The translations under genes were made by a program, and so were the position numbers. From positions 8,222,501-8,286,500 of the forward strand of contig CM076958.1 of the NCBI GenBank assembly GCA_039566865.1: a DNA stretch of 64,000 bases. Direction: 5' to 3'. The stretch comes from Aurelia coerulea. Taxonomy: Eukaryota > Cnidaria > Scyphozoa > Semaeostomeae > Ulmaridae. This document shows positions 28,101 through 43,100 of this stretch, in pieces; the first letter of the stretch is position 1; each line of letters begins with the position of its first letter. The notes under the pieces are model-generated. The model ran no database searches. It was not told the origin of the DNA and saw only the letters and a program-made list of their open reading frames with translations.

Positions 28101-31100
28101 AACGCAATACTTAAATAAGAAAATGAAGATCCTAATTACATTAATATAATCTATATACAGTTAAAGTGAAATTATGCACAGTAACATATCTAATAGCAGC
28201 TGCCTTTCCAGGGCGTCGTGTTTTAGGTTATATTCAGCTCATATAATAACTTTTCAATTGTTTTTTGAATCTACTAAGTGTAGGGAGCTCTTTGATATTG
28301 ATGGGTATATCGTTCCAAGCTTTCGCAGCCGAATAGTGAAAGCCTTTCTTGACATATTCAAGATTATTTTTTGGGATTTGTAGGTCCCTGCAATTCCTTG
28401 TTCTGTAGTTGGAATGCTGGATCCTATGGTGGTATTTACCCCAAAGGCTTTCGGGACATTGCCTGTTGATTATTTTGGATGTCATAACTGATCGATCAAA
28501 GATTATTAGTTGTTCAACGGTCAACCAATTATGAGACCAATTGCCTTTTAGTCTTGCCTTATCAATAATCGAATGGGATCTGTCCTGCAGACGTTGGAGG
28601 GTATTCAATTTTGATTTAGGAAGACTCCCCCAAATAACATTGGCGTATCGCAGATGGCTTTCGACAAGTGCACGGTACACATGGTCCAGCCGGGACTGGG
28701 AAATCAGATTTTTCAGTTTTTTTAGTGACTTAAGACCGCCACTAATCTTCCCTTTCACTTTGTTGAATTGTTCATCCCAGTTTAGCCCTTCATCCACAAT
28801 AACCCCCGGTGATTTGGTCTTCTCCACACGCTTAATTTCTGAATTGTTATAATTCAGTGGCTCTGAGATTTCAACCTTATTTGTCCTCCGTGGACGGGCA
28901 ATGATCATGTATTCAGTTTTTTTCGGGTTTGCACTTAACTTGTTTATCCGCATCCATTCCGAGATGTTTCTTAATTCTTTGTGGGCATTTGTAAGTAGAT
29001 CATCGACGTTACTAGATGTTAATGTAACATGTGTGTCATTTGCATATATACTAGCCCTAGAGAATTCTAAGCATTTTTCAAAGTCATTTAGGTAGATTAT
29101 AAATAGGAGTGGTCCCAAGCAAGATCCTTGAGGTACACCACATGTTACCAATCTAGCCCCCGACTGTTGTCCATTAACAGAGCAGAATTGTTTTCTACCA
29201 CTTAAGAAGGACGTGAACCATTCTCCTGAACTTGCCCTGATACCGAGTGCACCTAACTTTTTTATCAGTATTGTATGATCTACGATATCAAACGCATTTT
29301 TTAAATCAAGAAATATGGCCAAGTGAGCTGTTTTTTATCCATATTGTCATACCAGTAATCAGTACCGTTTATCAGGGATGTTACAGTGGAATACAGTTTT
29401 CGAAAAGCAGATTGATTTGGTGTCAATATTTTGTTAGTTATGAGATAATCAATGAGCTGATCGTGATCTAGTTTTTCCAACATCCTAGAAAAAACTGAGA
29501 TGACTGAGATCGGCCTACGACAGCTGTTGATATAAATACCAAAACTTGTAATTACTTGGATTTTCATCGATCTTCGAAATTAGTCTATTTGATCAGTTTG
29601 TATTATGATGCAAAATTGCTACTATTTGACTCAATAGAAAACTGCATGATTGATTGTCGTTATCGTACTGCTAGATATGGTGTTGGCTATCATATGACAT
29701 TGGTAAAAGCTGCAGAATTCAACGAACCAGCAGTTACCAGTCTCATTGAAAGTACTATCCCATCTGCAAAAGTGGTCAGCAATGTTGGAGCAGAGATGGG
29801 ATACACGTTAGAACATGAAAGCACACAAAACTTCAAAGATCTTTTTGTAGCTCTTGAGCGTGAGTATTGTTATTGGTAATAATTGCAGAATTATTGCTTG
29901 CGGAAGGCCTGCGGTTGCAGGTCAAAGCTCTTGGTTTTAATGCACTTAAGTATTCAGGAGAACCTAATTGAAAGGAGCTTTAACAAGCTACAGTGCATGC
30001 TTTTTATGTACTCCTCAGAACAAAATTACATTGCTTCCAAAAAATGTCGTCCTATGATTGGGAGATACCACGTGACCGTATTTAATATTGAATTCCCTTC
30101 TGTTATATGCATTCTGAGTGTCGAATTGAAATGCATTTTCAGTCGTGGGTTCAAGACGAAAGTTTAGTCTGTATAACATTATTTTTTTATTCAAATATAA
30201 AATTTTACAATAATCTTACGTTCTACTGTACCTATTTAAATTGCTATACAACACTACAGGTACGATACCATGGGGAGCGAAATACAATGACTACCCCATG
30301 GTCAATATATGTAAACATGAAACGTTAAACTGTATACAGACATATTACGAAACAATTAAATATTAATGGATACTATACTAGATTCTGTCTCATATCAGAT
30401 GTCTGGTCAGGGTTTCAATGGGTTGAAAGATGTCGCGAGTGCAAATCATTTAATTGTTGATTTAGGAAAGTAAAATGCCTGACATCTGATGTGAAACAGA
30501 AGTTACAAAGGAAAGAGCTATTTACGATAAAAGACTTGGTGGTTGCTTAGTACATAGCTGTAGTCTCAATAGATTAATCAAAGCGACCAGTTTCGTGGAT
30601 GAAGCGTAAAGTTAATTCGAGTAGATTTCTTTTCAACTCATCAGAAAGGTGTTGATCACCATACAATGAAAGATGCGTCAAAGAATCATTTGAAAGATTG
30701 GTGATTTGTGCAAATGGTCGTAATAATTCAACAATTCCAGCGAGATGATTTTGTCGTTGAACATCAAAAGAAGGGCAGAGCAACAAAAAGTGCTCAGTGT
30801 CCTCAAGGCCATTTTTTCTTCTTCTATAAATTCAATGTTAAAAATTTACAATTTACGAAATTACCTAAGATTACAAACGAGCTACCATACAATACTACAG
30901 AAACGATACCAAGGGGAGCAAAATATCATGACTACCCCAGGGCCATCACATGAAGGAGATAAACTTAAATACAACCAAATATATAAGAGGCCCCCTAGCT
31001 ACTCAAAAAAGAATTTAGAATTGAACGATATTTGCAAATGGAATTTCCGAATGTTCGCAAAAGTGATAGAAGCTTTATCGCCACTCAATTGAAAGTCGCG

Positions 31101-34100
31101 CATGAAATGTATAAGAAAGATGCTCAATCCAGGCTCTTTTGTAGAATAACTAAAGGGTGTGTTACGAAAAGCTACTTACAAACAAAAGAACAAAAGAATA
31201 GAGGAACTGGACTCAGCTAACGGGAGAATTTACGAATATGGACTTGGTATGGTGGTTGAGTTGCATTTAGCTACATTTCTGTGATCTTAATTGAATCAAC
31301 CGCTTGTGTGGATGTATTGTAGAGTCAAATCGAGTATATTTCTGTTGACGTCATTTGGGAGGTCTTTATCACCATGCAATAAAAGCTGCGTCAAAACTTC
31401 ATTTGAAAGGTCGATATATCCGAATGGTCGTAGTAATGCAAAAACTCCAGCGAGAAGGTCTCGACGCTGATCCTCAAACGAGGGGCAAAGCAACAAAAAG
31501 TGCTCCGTGCTCTCAATACCATCGTTAGTAGGGCACATTGGATTTATGGTATCCCTAAAGTTATGCTTAAATTTGTGAAGGCTTAATTTGCTAAGACCCA
31601 CTCTAAGTTGAGTAAGATAAGATAAGCCTGTTAGGTCATGGATCCCAAAGACAGATGTAGTAGGGGGGCGAATTTTCGAAAGCAACTTTTTCTTGAAGAT
31701 AGCAACTGATGGTGAAATTCTAATTTCCGGACATAGTTCATTCCACTCAGACAGGCAATTTGGATAAAAGCTAGATTTGAATTTTTCTGTCCTTGCCCTT
31801 ATTCGCCCAACGACATCCTGATTGCGAAGAGGGTATTGTGACTGCTGAAGCTGTGGGATTGGATCTATTATATATTCAGGCATCAGATTATTTATCATTT
31901 TGTAAAACAACGCAAGGCGTCTACTCCATCTTCGGGAGCTCAGTGACTCCCAACCAAGCTCTGCGTACAGCTTCTCGCGGGACGTTCCCTTCCATGTTCC
32001 CGTAACAGCACGGGCAGCAGAATACTGAACGGACTCCAACTTTTCCATCAAGCTCGACAAAATGGTATTACCGCTAAACTCACATACCTTAGCCGGAATA
32101 TGATAGATAACGTCTCCGTATTCCAGGTGAGGTCGCACATAGAGCTTAAATATTTCGTTTAAGGTATGTCTGGGCAGGTACTTGGAGAGTATTTCAGCAA
32201 ACCAATTCCCTTTCTCGTTTTAGAGATAGCTACCTTAATGTGAGCCAAAAATGAAAGCTTTGAGTCCAGGATAAGTCCTGAATGTTTATGTTCATCTACT
32301 TTCATCACCGGTATGTTATTAAAACGAATTACTGGATGGTGAATTTCAATTTTTTTCTTAGAAAATACCAATTCCACAGCTTGTTTTTGTGGATCTGGAT
32401 TAAATGACATCTTCCAATCACAGGCCCATTTTCTTATCAATTCTAAGTCATGGTTCATGTCAGTGGCAGCTATATTTGAGTCTTCTACTACGGTAAACAA
32501 TGAAATATCATCAGCAAAAGCTTAACATTGCACTTTAAGCCTGCAGTTAGATCGTGTATATATACAAGGAAAAACATATGTCCTAAAATAGAGCCCTGTG
32601 GCACTCCTGCTGAAATATCCCCCCCCCCCCAATTTGAACTCTGTCCATTCAGGACGGTCCGCCGTTTTCGATCCTTGAGGAAACTTTTGATAAGGGAAAG
32701 AAGTTCGCCTGAGACGCCGCATCGTTTTAGTTTATAAATTAAGCGGTCATGCCACACTCTGTCGAATGCTTTAGAAATGTCAAGATACACGGAACGAACA
32801 TCAAGTGGGGGGGGGGGGGGTTGCAGTCAAATGCCTTGAAGATCGTATGCGTTATGGAAATTAATTGATTAACTGTAGAATCACCGGGACGAAGACCAGA
32901 CTGATTCGGGTTAAGTAATTCATTTGTAACAAGATGCGAGCACAAAGTGTCGTACATAAGCTTTTCCAATACATTTCCAAAAATTGGTAGAAGAGAAATT
33001 GGACGGTAGTTCCCCTTGACATTTTTTTCATTTTTCTTATGAACTGTCACTACATTTGCAAATTTCCAAATTTCGGGAAATACACCACGCCTCAAGCAGT
33101 TATTTTTTTATTTTTTTAAGTGGAATAACCAATGCAGCATCACCTAATTTTATCATTCTGACAAATATTTCATCCCAGCCATGTGCTTTATTAGGATTAA
33201 GTGACCTAATGATGTTCAGAATCTTTTCATCAGAGATATCAGAGATGGGAAAATCACTTATTAGATAAGAAGGTGCTGGAGCATCTTGTGGAAGTTCACT
33301 ACCTGTGTCAATCGTCGTACACTGAAGTATAAAATAGTCATTAAATAACTGTGCCTTTTCAGTAAAGTCCGTTATAAACAACCCGTTCTCAAGAAGAGGT
33401 GGTATTATTGGAATCTTGGCCTTGTTTAGGACGGTGTTGATTAGGGACCAATATGTTTTACAAGAAGTCCCGGGGTTTGCTAAGGTATTTCCTGCCTTAA
33501 GGAGGTAATTTCGTTTGGCATCCTCAATCAGTTTCTTACCCTTGGATATCATTTTCTGTATTCCTTCTAGTTAGTCATTTGGCTGGGCCCTACTCACGAA
33601 ATTTCTATAAGCATGATTCTTTTTCCTCAGAAAATTTTTAACATTCTGGGTTATCCAAGGTGCTTCCTGAGGTTTGATCGTTTTAACTTTGTTGGGTATA
33701 AAATTGGTATAAATGTTTAGCAAGACATCATTGAGAAGTTCAACTTGTTGATTAGGGCATGTCATGTTTTCAAGGTGCTCTTGCCAATGAAACATTTCAA
33801 TGCTTTTCGTGATGGCGACAAAATCGGCCTTGTCATAATACCAATCCTGCGTTTGTAGGGGGGTAGTTTTCCATTTGAAACAGATAATTCAGAATCTTCT
33901 TGGAATAAAATTTGATCGATCTCTTTCCTTCAAACAACATGTCAAATCTCTTTGTAAGAAAGCCAGCCAAAAACTTCATGCTCTTAACCGAATATCCTGT
34001 TACATGGACACAGAATAACTGCAGCAACTAATGCGTGCTTTCATATTATCCCATTTTAGCTATTGTCCACTTGTTTGGATGTTCTGCGATAGAACCTTGA

Positions 34101-37100
34101 ATCAAAGAATAGATCACGTTCACGAAAGGGCTTTGCGCATTGCACAGAAAGATTACGAACATGATTTTGGTTTTCTCCTGGAGCAAACAAATTCAGTGCC
34201 CTTCCATATAAGAAACCAACAGTTGCTTATGACTGAGATTTTTAAAACAAAATTAGATCTAAGTCCAACTTTTATGAAGGATATTTTCACGCAGCGGAAC
34301 ACTGGCTACGACTTGAGGCATGGGACAGACGCGCTGCTTCCAAAAGTACGCACTACGTCCTTTGGAATCGAGTCTGTAGCTTTCCTTGGAAATAGAATGT
34401 GGCAGCTGCTACCACACGAGATAAAAGACTCCAGCACCCTTCAAATTTTCAAAAAGCAAATAAGGTGCTGGAATGGTGATAAATGCAACTGTAGGCTTTG
34501 CAAAACATATGTACAACTTGTTGGGTTCATAACAGGATAGTTAGTGAAATTATTGTAATTATACATATACATATTATTTTTAGATTAGATTGTCAATTTT
34601 GTAAATAAGTAGGCCTTAATTAGCTGTAATTTTAGCTATAGTTTTGTTTCAGCCTACTTTGTAAATAAATTAATGATGATGATGATGATGAATGGCTGGA
34701 AAGAACAACCAGAAAGTGATTGGGAGGGATGAGAGGGCTAGAAAGCAGGGGGCGAGGGGGTAACTCCTATATGGGGTCTGGTATATATGTGTCTTTGAGA
34801 ATTCAGAGTTAGGACCCGTAACCAGGGCAAAATTTTAAAATATGACCCCATAGACCGGGAAAAATCTACCACAATAATCGTAACATACAGAGTAAATTGA
34901 GAATTTATAGAGCTATATTCCTTTTTATGAAAGTTTTTTGTAGAATGTTAGGAAAAACGGGGTATTTTTCTTCAGAAAATATTCTAACCCAAAAGCAGTG
35001 AAATGCTGGCTGGTGGACTCGGGGCCCTAAAATAAAAGTCAAAATTCACCTGGCCCAAGTTTCATACCCCAAGTTTGATGGAATTCTACTGTTTTCCAAC
35101 AAAGAGAAGAGATATCTGTATAAATGAATCGTAATAAAGTGCCAAAATCCCAAACCTTTCTCTTAGAAACAGTGTTTTTATTGTACAGATTTCTTTAGGG
35201 CTCAGTGATACTCCTTTAAAGGGGGGTTACCTTCAAAATTTTCCATGACAAGGTGTTTTTTCATCAACTAGAATGTCAGAGAAAAGGGTATCCTATGGAA
35301 TGGTATAGACGAGCGTGATGTACCTTTTACTGTTGAATTGCACCCACCGGGAGTGTGCAGTACAGTTGGGGATGTTCAGTACAGTGGGGAAGTATGTTTG
35401 AGTACAGTGGGGCAATTCAGTATAGTGGGGAGGCATCCGGAGTTCGGTGGGGGATACCTTGAGTGCAATGGGGGACGGGGGTGTTCAGTACAGTGGGGAG
35501 GCATCTGGAGTACATTGGGGGGATACCATGATGTGTGTGGTGAGGCATCATCAGTATAGTAGGGAGATATTCAGAACAGAGAGGGGGTAGTTACCAGGGG
35601 GCCCGGGGCCTCTGTGGGCCAGCAAGAAATAAGGTATGTATTTTTCGTTGTTGTAGTTTTCTTTCAGGGACGTTTTCAGGCCTGCAGGCCCACTGAGATT
35701 CTAAATAAAATCTAAAAGTAGGCCGTGGGCAGTCCAGTGGTAAAGCGCTTCAAAAAAAAGTTCGTTGGACCCCACTTGGAGACTACTTTCTGATGGCATG
35801 AAATCAACAAACATACCTTTCTGATTACTTTTCCACTTGTTCGTGGCTGCATAAACCCGCAGTTTGTTAAAAAATTAACAATTTGTCTCCATGTTTTGAC
35901 AATAGGAAACTTCCTATCCACCTCCATTTTGACATTTGTTTTTAGCGCTTTATAAAATGCGGACCATATTTGAAAAGAGGCTCGTTATATTTTGTGCAGT
36001 GATATGAACAAGAGGCTACATCATTCCAGGACATCAAGAACATGGCGAAGATGTGCTGGAATATTTCAATTTATTTGTTTCTTCAATTTTCATCACATGA
36101 AATCTGCTACAACTAATTTTATATTCAGGTTGCAGCTCGCCATATTTGCCATATTTGTCGTACCGCTAAAGCTCTCTAAGCCCAGGGGGGGGCTTTACCC
36201 AAGGTACCAGACTCTCTGGTACCCAAGGAAGGGGCTTATGCAATTTCAGAGACTCTACGGGGCGGACTTAAAAGAGAGGGGGGGGGGCTCATTCACAAAG
36301 TAACATGAAAAGAAAATGAATGACAGCTTGTCAGTTCTTTACCCCACATATTTTTGCGGAATCGACATACACTTCCCGAGTTAAATACGCAAGTTGGACA
36401 CAGTTTTTATCCCAAACCATATCAAAACTAACTTGCAACGTTGTTTAGCTAGATAAATATAATTCTTTGGTATACCCTGCCATCTTATATGAGTAGGGGG
36501 GGGGGGGGGGGGGGGGGCTTCGAGAGTTTTCAAAATGTTGGCTTAGGGGCATATAAGACAGGGGAGCTTGATAGAGAGGGGGCTTAGTAGAGCTTTAACG
36601 GTACTCAGGACCACAAGAAAAGTCTAAGAAACTGCCAGTGCTCAATGGTAGATCTAACAAACATAGGGTAAGGGTAATTTCTCAGTTTCTTACTTGAAAA
36701 AATACGTGTAAACATCCAACTTTTTTAAATGTAGAGGAAAGAGTAATAAAACACTCATAATGAACTGGAAGAGAACGGTGCTGCAAGAGGTTGAAGTTGA
36801 ACGTAGAATTGAACATATGTATCTATGAAAAAACGAGGAAAGTCATCTGACTCTCTTCTATATAACATATGTGACAGTTTCATTCTCAAAACCAGGATTT
36901 CATGTAAGTTCTTCCGCAAAAACGATTTGTACATTTGATTGAATTTCCTGACGCGGACAACGTTTGGTGAAAAATTTGCCAAACTGGGCCAAGCTGCACA
37001 GTTCTTTCGAGAGGGGGGATAACAAGGGTCGTGAAAGGCTCTCTAAGAGGTTTTGTTATCTCAAGTAATTGCCCAAAATGCCCTGGGACCTTAGTTATCC

Positions 37101-40100
37101 CGGCCCGGCCTGTCCTTCACAGTATAATCATTTAGTCTAATAAAAACAAAGACGGTGCAACCAATCAGTCAGCAGCATTGAGATATCTCATCGTACAGCC
37201 TATTATGTAAGACGTCGAGGTGAAAGAGGATTGCTCTCTTGTTCTGTTCTTGTTTAACTTCTTTATCGAAGAGGTTTGCATTTGCATTTGAGGAGGATGC
37301 TACACAATTTCAATTGGGGCTAAAATATTGCTCTTTTGCTCTTATGCAGTTTAACGCTGACAAGACAGAGGAGGTCATATTTTCTTGTAAAAGGAATAAG
37401 CCAATCCACCCCGGTCTTAAATTGGGAGAGGAGGTCATTGCCTCAAAATTGGAGCACAAGCACCTTGGGGTTATTCTTGACTCAAAGCTAAATTTTAAAA
37501 GTCATATTCGAGAGGCTATCTTGAAAGCACGGAGAGAAATTGGTTTGTTAAAATACCTTTCTAAATATGTATCAAGAGGGGTCCTTGGTCAAACCTATAA
37601 GCTTTATGTGAGACCTCACTTAGACTATGGAGACATAATTTACCATAAATATGACCCTGATATGCAGCTGAACCTTACGCAACAACTAGAACAGACTCAA
37701 TATAAAGCAGCACTAGATGTTACTGGAGCGTGGGTAGGTACAAGTAGGCGAAGGCTACTTGAAGAGCTCGGATGGGAAATTTTTTATGACCGAAGGTGGT
37801 GCCGAAGATTATGTCATTTCTTTTCATTAACCACATCCAAAAGTCCAGATTACCTTTTCAATGAGATACCCGAACAGCGCTCAGTTGAGTATAATTTAAG
37901 AAACCCGCTTTGTTATGAGCAAAATGTAGGTAGAACTATGCGCTTCTCCAGCTCTTATTTCCATAACACAATATGTGAATTTTTTCATTTTCATTTCATT
38001 TTTATTTATTTCAACAGGGTTATACATTCAGTAGAATTAAATACACTGATTTTCAATGTGCCCTGCTTAAAAACCTAACTAACCTAATTACATGAATAAA
38101 TTACAAAGCAACCTGTATTACAAAGAAAAATAAAAATATATATATGATATGTTCTGGTTAGAAAAGAAAAAGTTTGATGCTGTACGAGAACTTTCACACC
38201 CTTTGATTCTTCAAAGCTTGTTTCAGCAAATTTTTGAAAGTGGCCAGTGAAGGGGCACTTTTTATTTCTGTGTTAATTGTATTCCACACAGTTACACCTC
38301 GATATGAGAAACTACGTTGCCCGTAAGAGGTTGTAAAGCGAGGTATTCTGAGATCCGTGTCGGTATTACGGAGAGACCGTAAATTGTTTTCCGACAGTTT
38401 TGTAAACATTAGCTGCATATATTCAGGAACTAAACCATGGAGAGACTTGTAAACCATAGTTGCAGTTTCAAATTCTATCATTTCCTTTATAGTTAACCAC
38501 CCTAGCCTTCCAATCAAAGGAAGAGATGACGCATCATATGAGCTGTTAGTAACAATTCGTGCGGCACGGTTTTGTAGCTTCTGCAGCTTTTCGAGCAGGG
38601 TTTCTCCACAACAACCCCACACCGAGCAGCAGTTTCTGAAATGTGGTTCAACTATACTTGTATACATGTTTTTACTATTTCCAATGGGAGATATTTTTTA
38701 GCATATTTAAGCATGCCCATTGCTCTGGCAATCTTACCTACAGCAAAAGATATGTGTTCTCTCCACTTAAGCTCGGAATCAATGTGAACGCCAAGATACT
38801 TATTTGATCCAATTATATCTAGGTTGTCCTCATTTACATGGAGATTGATCTCAGGATCTCCATTGTCCAGATGATGTTTCTTCAAATTACTCGAGGAACC
38901 GAGGATCATACTTTGCGTTTTGGCTACATTAAGGGAAAGTTTATTACCTTCCAACCAAAGCTGAAGCCTCTTAAGGTCTGAATTAACTGCTTCATTTATC
39001 TCGGCTATAGATTTTGATGAGTACGAAATGCTTGTGTCGTCAGCATACATGGTCACTTTTGTGCTTTGCAACGCACAGGGCAAATCATTTATGTATATCA
39101 AAAACAGTAGTGGACCGAGACACGAACCTTGCGGTACGCCACAGTTCACGTTCTCTATTTTTGATGTATGTCCATTTACTTTACAGCATTGCTTACGATC
39201 CTGTAAATATGATTTAAACCAATCCAGCTCCCTTCCCCGCACTCCATAATGACAAAGCTTTTGAATGAGAATGGAACCTGTTAGACAAAACTGTACAAGA
39301 TTCTCCTTCTCTTGCAGTTTTCAAGAGCAAATTGCTTCGAATCATCAGACCCGAGGAAAACCCAGTTTATAACATCTATGATATTTTGGGTATCAAGCTA
39401 TTAACAATGCTTCGAGTTAACTTTAGTCCTCTAAATGAACATAGATTTAGGCATGATTTGACTGCTTGAGTCCAATTTGTATTTGTGGTACAGGAAAGGA
39501 AGATAATGAGCATTACCTCCTGCACTGCCCCCAGTTTACAGCTCAGCGCCAAGATCTCCTTGGTCAAGTCTCAGATGTCGGATATGATGTTGCTAGCATG
39601 AACTCAAAGGATCTTTGTCATTTGTTATTATATGGGAACCCAAATGAAAGCACCTTTGTAAACAGAATCATCATAGCAGCAACTATTTCTTTCATCAAAA
39701 CTTCTGGACCGTTTAATTAAACTTTCTGGAAAAACAGCAGCCTAACCCTTTTTTTTCTTTTTGACTGAAGTGCTCCCGGAATTGGCGTGGGCTGTCTCTA
39801 CTCATCGGACTGCTGCCGCGGGTGCATTGGTTGGGGGGAGTCTATGATAAATTGGAAAGTCTTTTTCCCCTCGGGGTTGGATCCCTGCACCATTGTTTCA
39901 TTCTCCCTGCCTGTGTGCTCGTGGTTGTGGTTTGGTGGGTGGTGGACTGTTTGTGCGGGTTTTGGAGGTACTTCAGTTTTGCCTTGGCCTTTATTTTGTC
40001 CCGATTTATGTGCATATGTATCTTATTTTTTGTTTTTGTTTTTTGTGTTCTATTATTAATTTATTGTTGATATTACTTAGAAAATTGTAAGTGGCATTTG

Positions 40101-43100
40101 TAGTGAGGACCCGGTGACCATGCATCTTTCCTCGCTGCAAATGCCACAGTAACTTGAATTAACTTGTTTTTTTAAGTTTTAGATTGATAAAAAAAAATTT
40201 ATATTGCTCTGCACAAAGAAACGTACTACAGAGGAGCATTTAAAGTAACGTCACGAAGAGTGAAATACTGAAAAAGTCTCCTTTAGTTTCGACAATACGC
40301 CACTTAAAGCTGTTATTAGACTCAAATACCTTTCGCACACAGTTTTATTTTTATCAGGCTCTTTGAACCCTACAGTATCTAAGCTTTGTGAAGTAAGTGG
40401 CAAGACTTATTGCGATGCAATTGTACTATGGTCTGCTGTATTGCGCCTGAGCTTAAAAGTATTCGAGACTGCAATTTTGCCCATTCTTGACTACCATTGC
40501 TAGATGTTGTTTGGCTTTAACTACCAATTTGGTAAGGTCTGTACCCATGAGAGAACCTTATCGCCTCCTAATGGATTCTCTTCTACAAGCTTTTAGAGGA
40601 GCATTTGAGATTTTGCAAAAATGTACAGGGTATTATTAGCTTATGTGGCTAAACAGCGGTCCTTGGAGAGTTAAGAAGATTGCTATGCTAGAAACTACCA
40701 AAGATTCCTGACTCCTGATAAAAACAGCCTCGTTGCAAAAACCTTTAAAGAAGACACTGTTGGATCCCGTGATTGTGTTTCTTCAGTCTTTCTAGTGATT
40801 CGGAACTTTGCATCCACTTGGACTCGACTGTATCTGTAGAGCGTCGGCTCTTTGTTTTGAGAGATCCTTGGATTCCGTCGTTGCTCAGGAGTGCAAGGCT
40901 TACTGGGGACAAATGATCACACTCTCCCCATAGGTATAGCCAAAAAGGATCGAGCAGCAATAAACTACGGAACGATAACTTTATTAAAAGTCAATTCCCA
41001 TTTGAACACGAGGACTTAGAAAACAAGTACGAAATTGGAAATTCAGGTGCAGCGACCATGCGTTACTAACAGAGGTAGAGGGCACATAAATGGCCTGCGG
41101 AAGATTAAAAGGTTTTGCAATTGTCAACTCGTCGGTTGCCGGTCTGCATCCTGATTTAATGATTTATATCCCTATCGCCAGTCAGTAAATCTATTTGCCT
41201 TTTTTCTCGATAAAATACGTGTTTTTCTTCAATAAACTTGGAAAAACGTGTTACATTGCGCTCCAAGTGCAAAATTGCAATGAATAGTACTCAAGAATAA
41301 GAGAGGAGTCGAATAGCGTGTTGTTATAACAAGCACAGTGCTTCTCAAGTTTAGTTAAAGAGTTTTTTGGATTTTTAGCTTATTTTAAACAAATTTCTGT
41401 TTCAATAAAGTCAAGAAAGAAGCAAATGTAACTACAATCGTTACATTTCCAGGGGTTTATTACAGAATTTGCAAAACTATGATCAAAGTTTGTAAAAATT
41501 TTGGTAATAGACTTGCACTAACATTTTCAATAAGTTTTGTCCAATTCTGCGATATTTTTAACACAGATATGTATTTGTATACATTTTCATTCATTCGTAA
41601 TTTTACTTCGGATTTTCATCCTGACTCCAGAGCTCCTGGAACAGCACAGCCTCCTTGCCGTGCTAAGTTAGAAAGTACCCCTAGCCTCTGTTGGGGTTTG
41701 GTCCGCATTTTAGAATCCACCAAAAGCGAATCTCAAAATGGCGCTGGCTCGCAAGTTTCCTATTGTCAAAACAAGGAGATAAATTGTTTATTTTTTAACA
41801 AACTGCGGGTCTGTGCAACCGCGAACAAGTGGAAAAGTAATCAGAAAGGTAAGTTTGTTGATTTCATGTTATCAGAAAGTAGTCTCCAAGTTTGGTCCAA
41901 CGAACTTAAACGATATCGGTGCACTGCCCATGGCCTACCAGTGCACTCGCCAGTGCATAGGGGGGGGCGTGCCCCAAAGATAAAAGGGCGTGGTGCCCGG
42001 CCTCTCTCTCGACGGCCCTGGGGTAAACACTCATGTTGTTAAATGCTCCCTTGCGCAACTGTGAACAGCAGCTTTGTAGAATGTAGAATGAACCTATGAC
42101 GAAACTTTGGTCACATAAAGTGATAACAGAAAACAACGTCAAGAGGCAACAAATTCTTTCCCAAGCAATCACTCGGTACGACGGCGGGCCAGGTCGGCGC
42201 CGCAGGTGCCTACCGGCAAGCCTAGTCTTAAACGTTGACTGACAAAGAAGGCCGTTTCTATTTCATGCTAGCTAAGGCTTGAATTTGAGCAGCTTTATCA
42301 ATCTTCCTTTCGACATGAAAAAGTCGGCCTAAACCATAGCCAACATCCTCAAATGCAATTTAGCCTTTCGGCAATCGGATTAAATAAATTTTTTGAAAAT
42401 CGGTTCATTGGTTATGGAGATATAAGCAATAAAACGATAATAAGATATGAAGATACAGAAGAAGATATACGAAAAGAATATATGAAATGGAATAACCACA
42501 TAAGTAACATTACTGCAGCTGCCGATAGAACACTTGGTTTTGTAAAGAGAAATCTGAGAGTCCATTCGGCAGAAGTTAAAGAGCAAGCATACAAAGCTTT
42601 TGCGAGGCCTAAGTTGGAATACTGTGGCCAGTATGGGATCCTAAGGCAACATCAGACGAGTTCACAGGATCAATGAGAAATGATCGCCTTGTTAAACAAA
42701 TTAAAATGGTTCAACGTCTAGCTGCGAGATGGGTGACATGACGTCATAAAAATGTATCCAGCGTTTCCGATATGCTGCAGTCACTTGGATAAAATGATAA
42801 TAATTACTTTGTTTAAGGTTGGCGTAGTGTATAGCACTAGGCTAATTAATGCCAACCATTGTTAATAGATACCAAAGTGTAACCTAAATGTAACCTGAAC
42901 TTACAATAAAATCTTTACATAATCTACAGTTGCATGAAATATTTCAAAACTTAATTTCTCTTTTAAAATACTCTACAGATCGGGACTCTTTTATATGCAA
43001 TGGCAAATCTCGCCAGAGATTCTGCCCCAGAAAACTTACAGTTTCTAACCCATAGGTTGTAGTCCTAGGTTTGCGTGCATAGATGTTGCTCGTAACCCTT

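Noticed and set aside
35716..35790. Possible tRNA gene or tRNA-derived SINE head
   Set aside because: Only an A-box-like GTGGGCAGTCCAGTGGTAAA is seen; no cloverleaf or convincing B box.
41479..42042. 187-codon plus-strand ORF
   Set aside because: It crosses an interspersed repeat that is also present inverted at 35716; no protein family resemblance.
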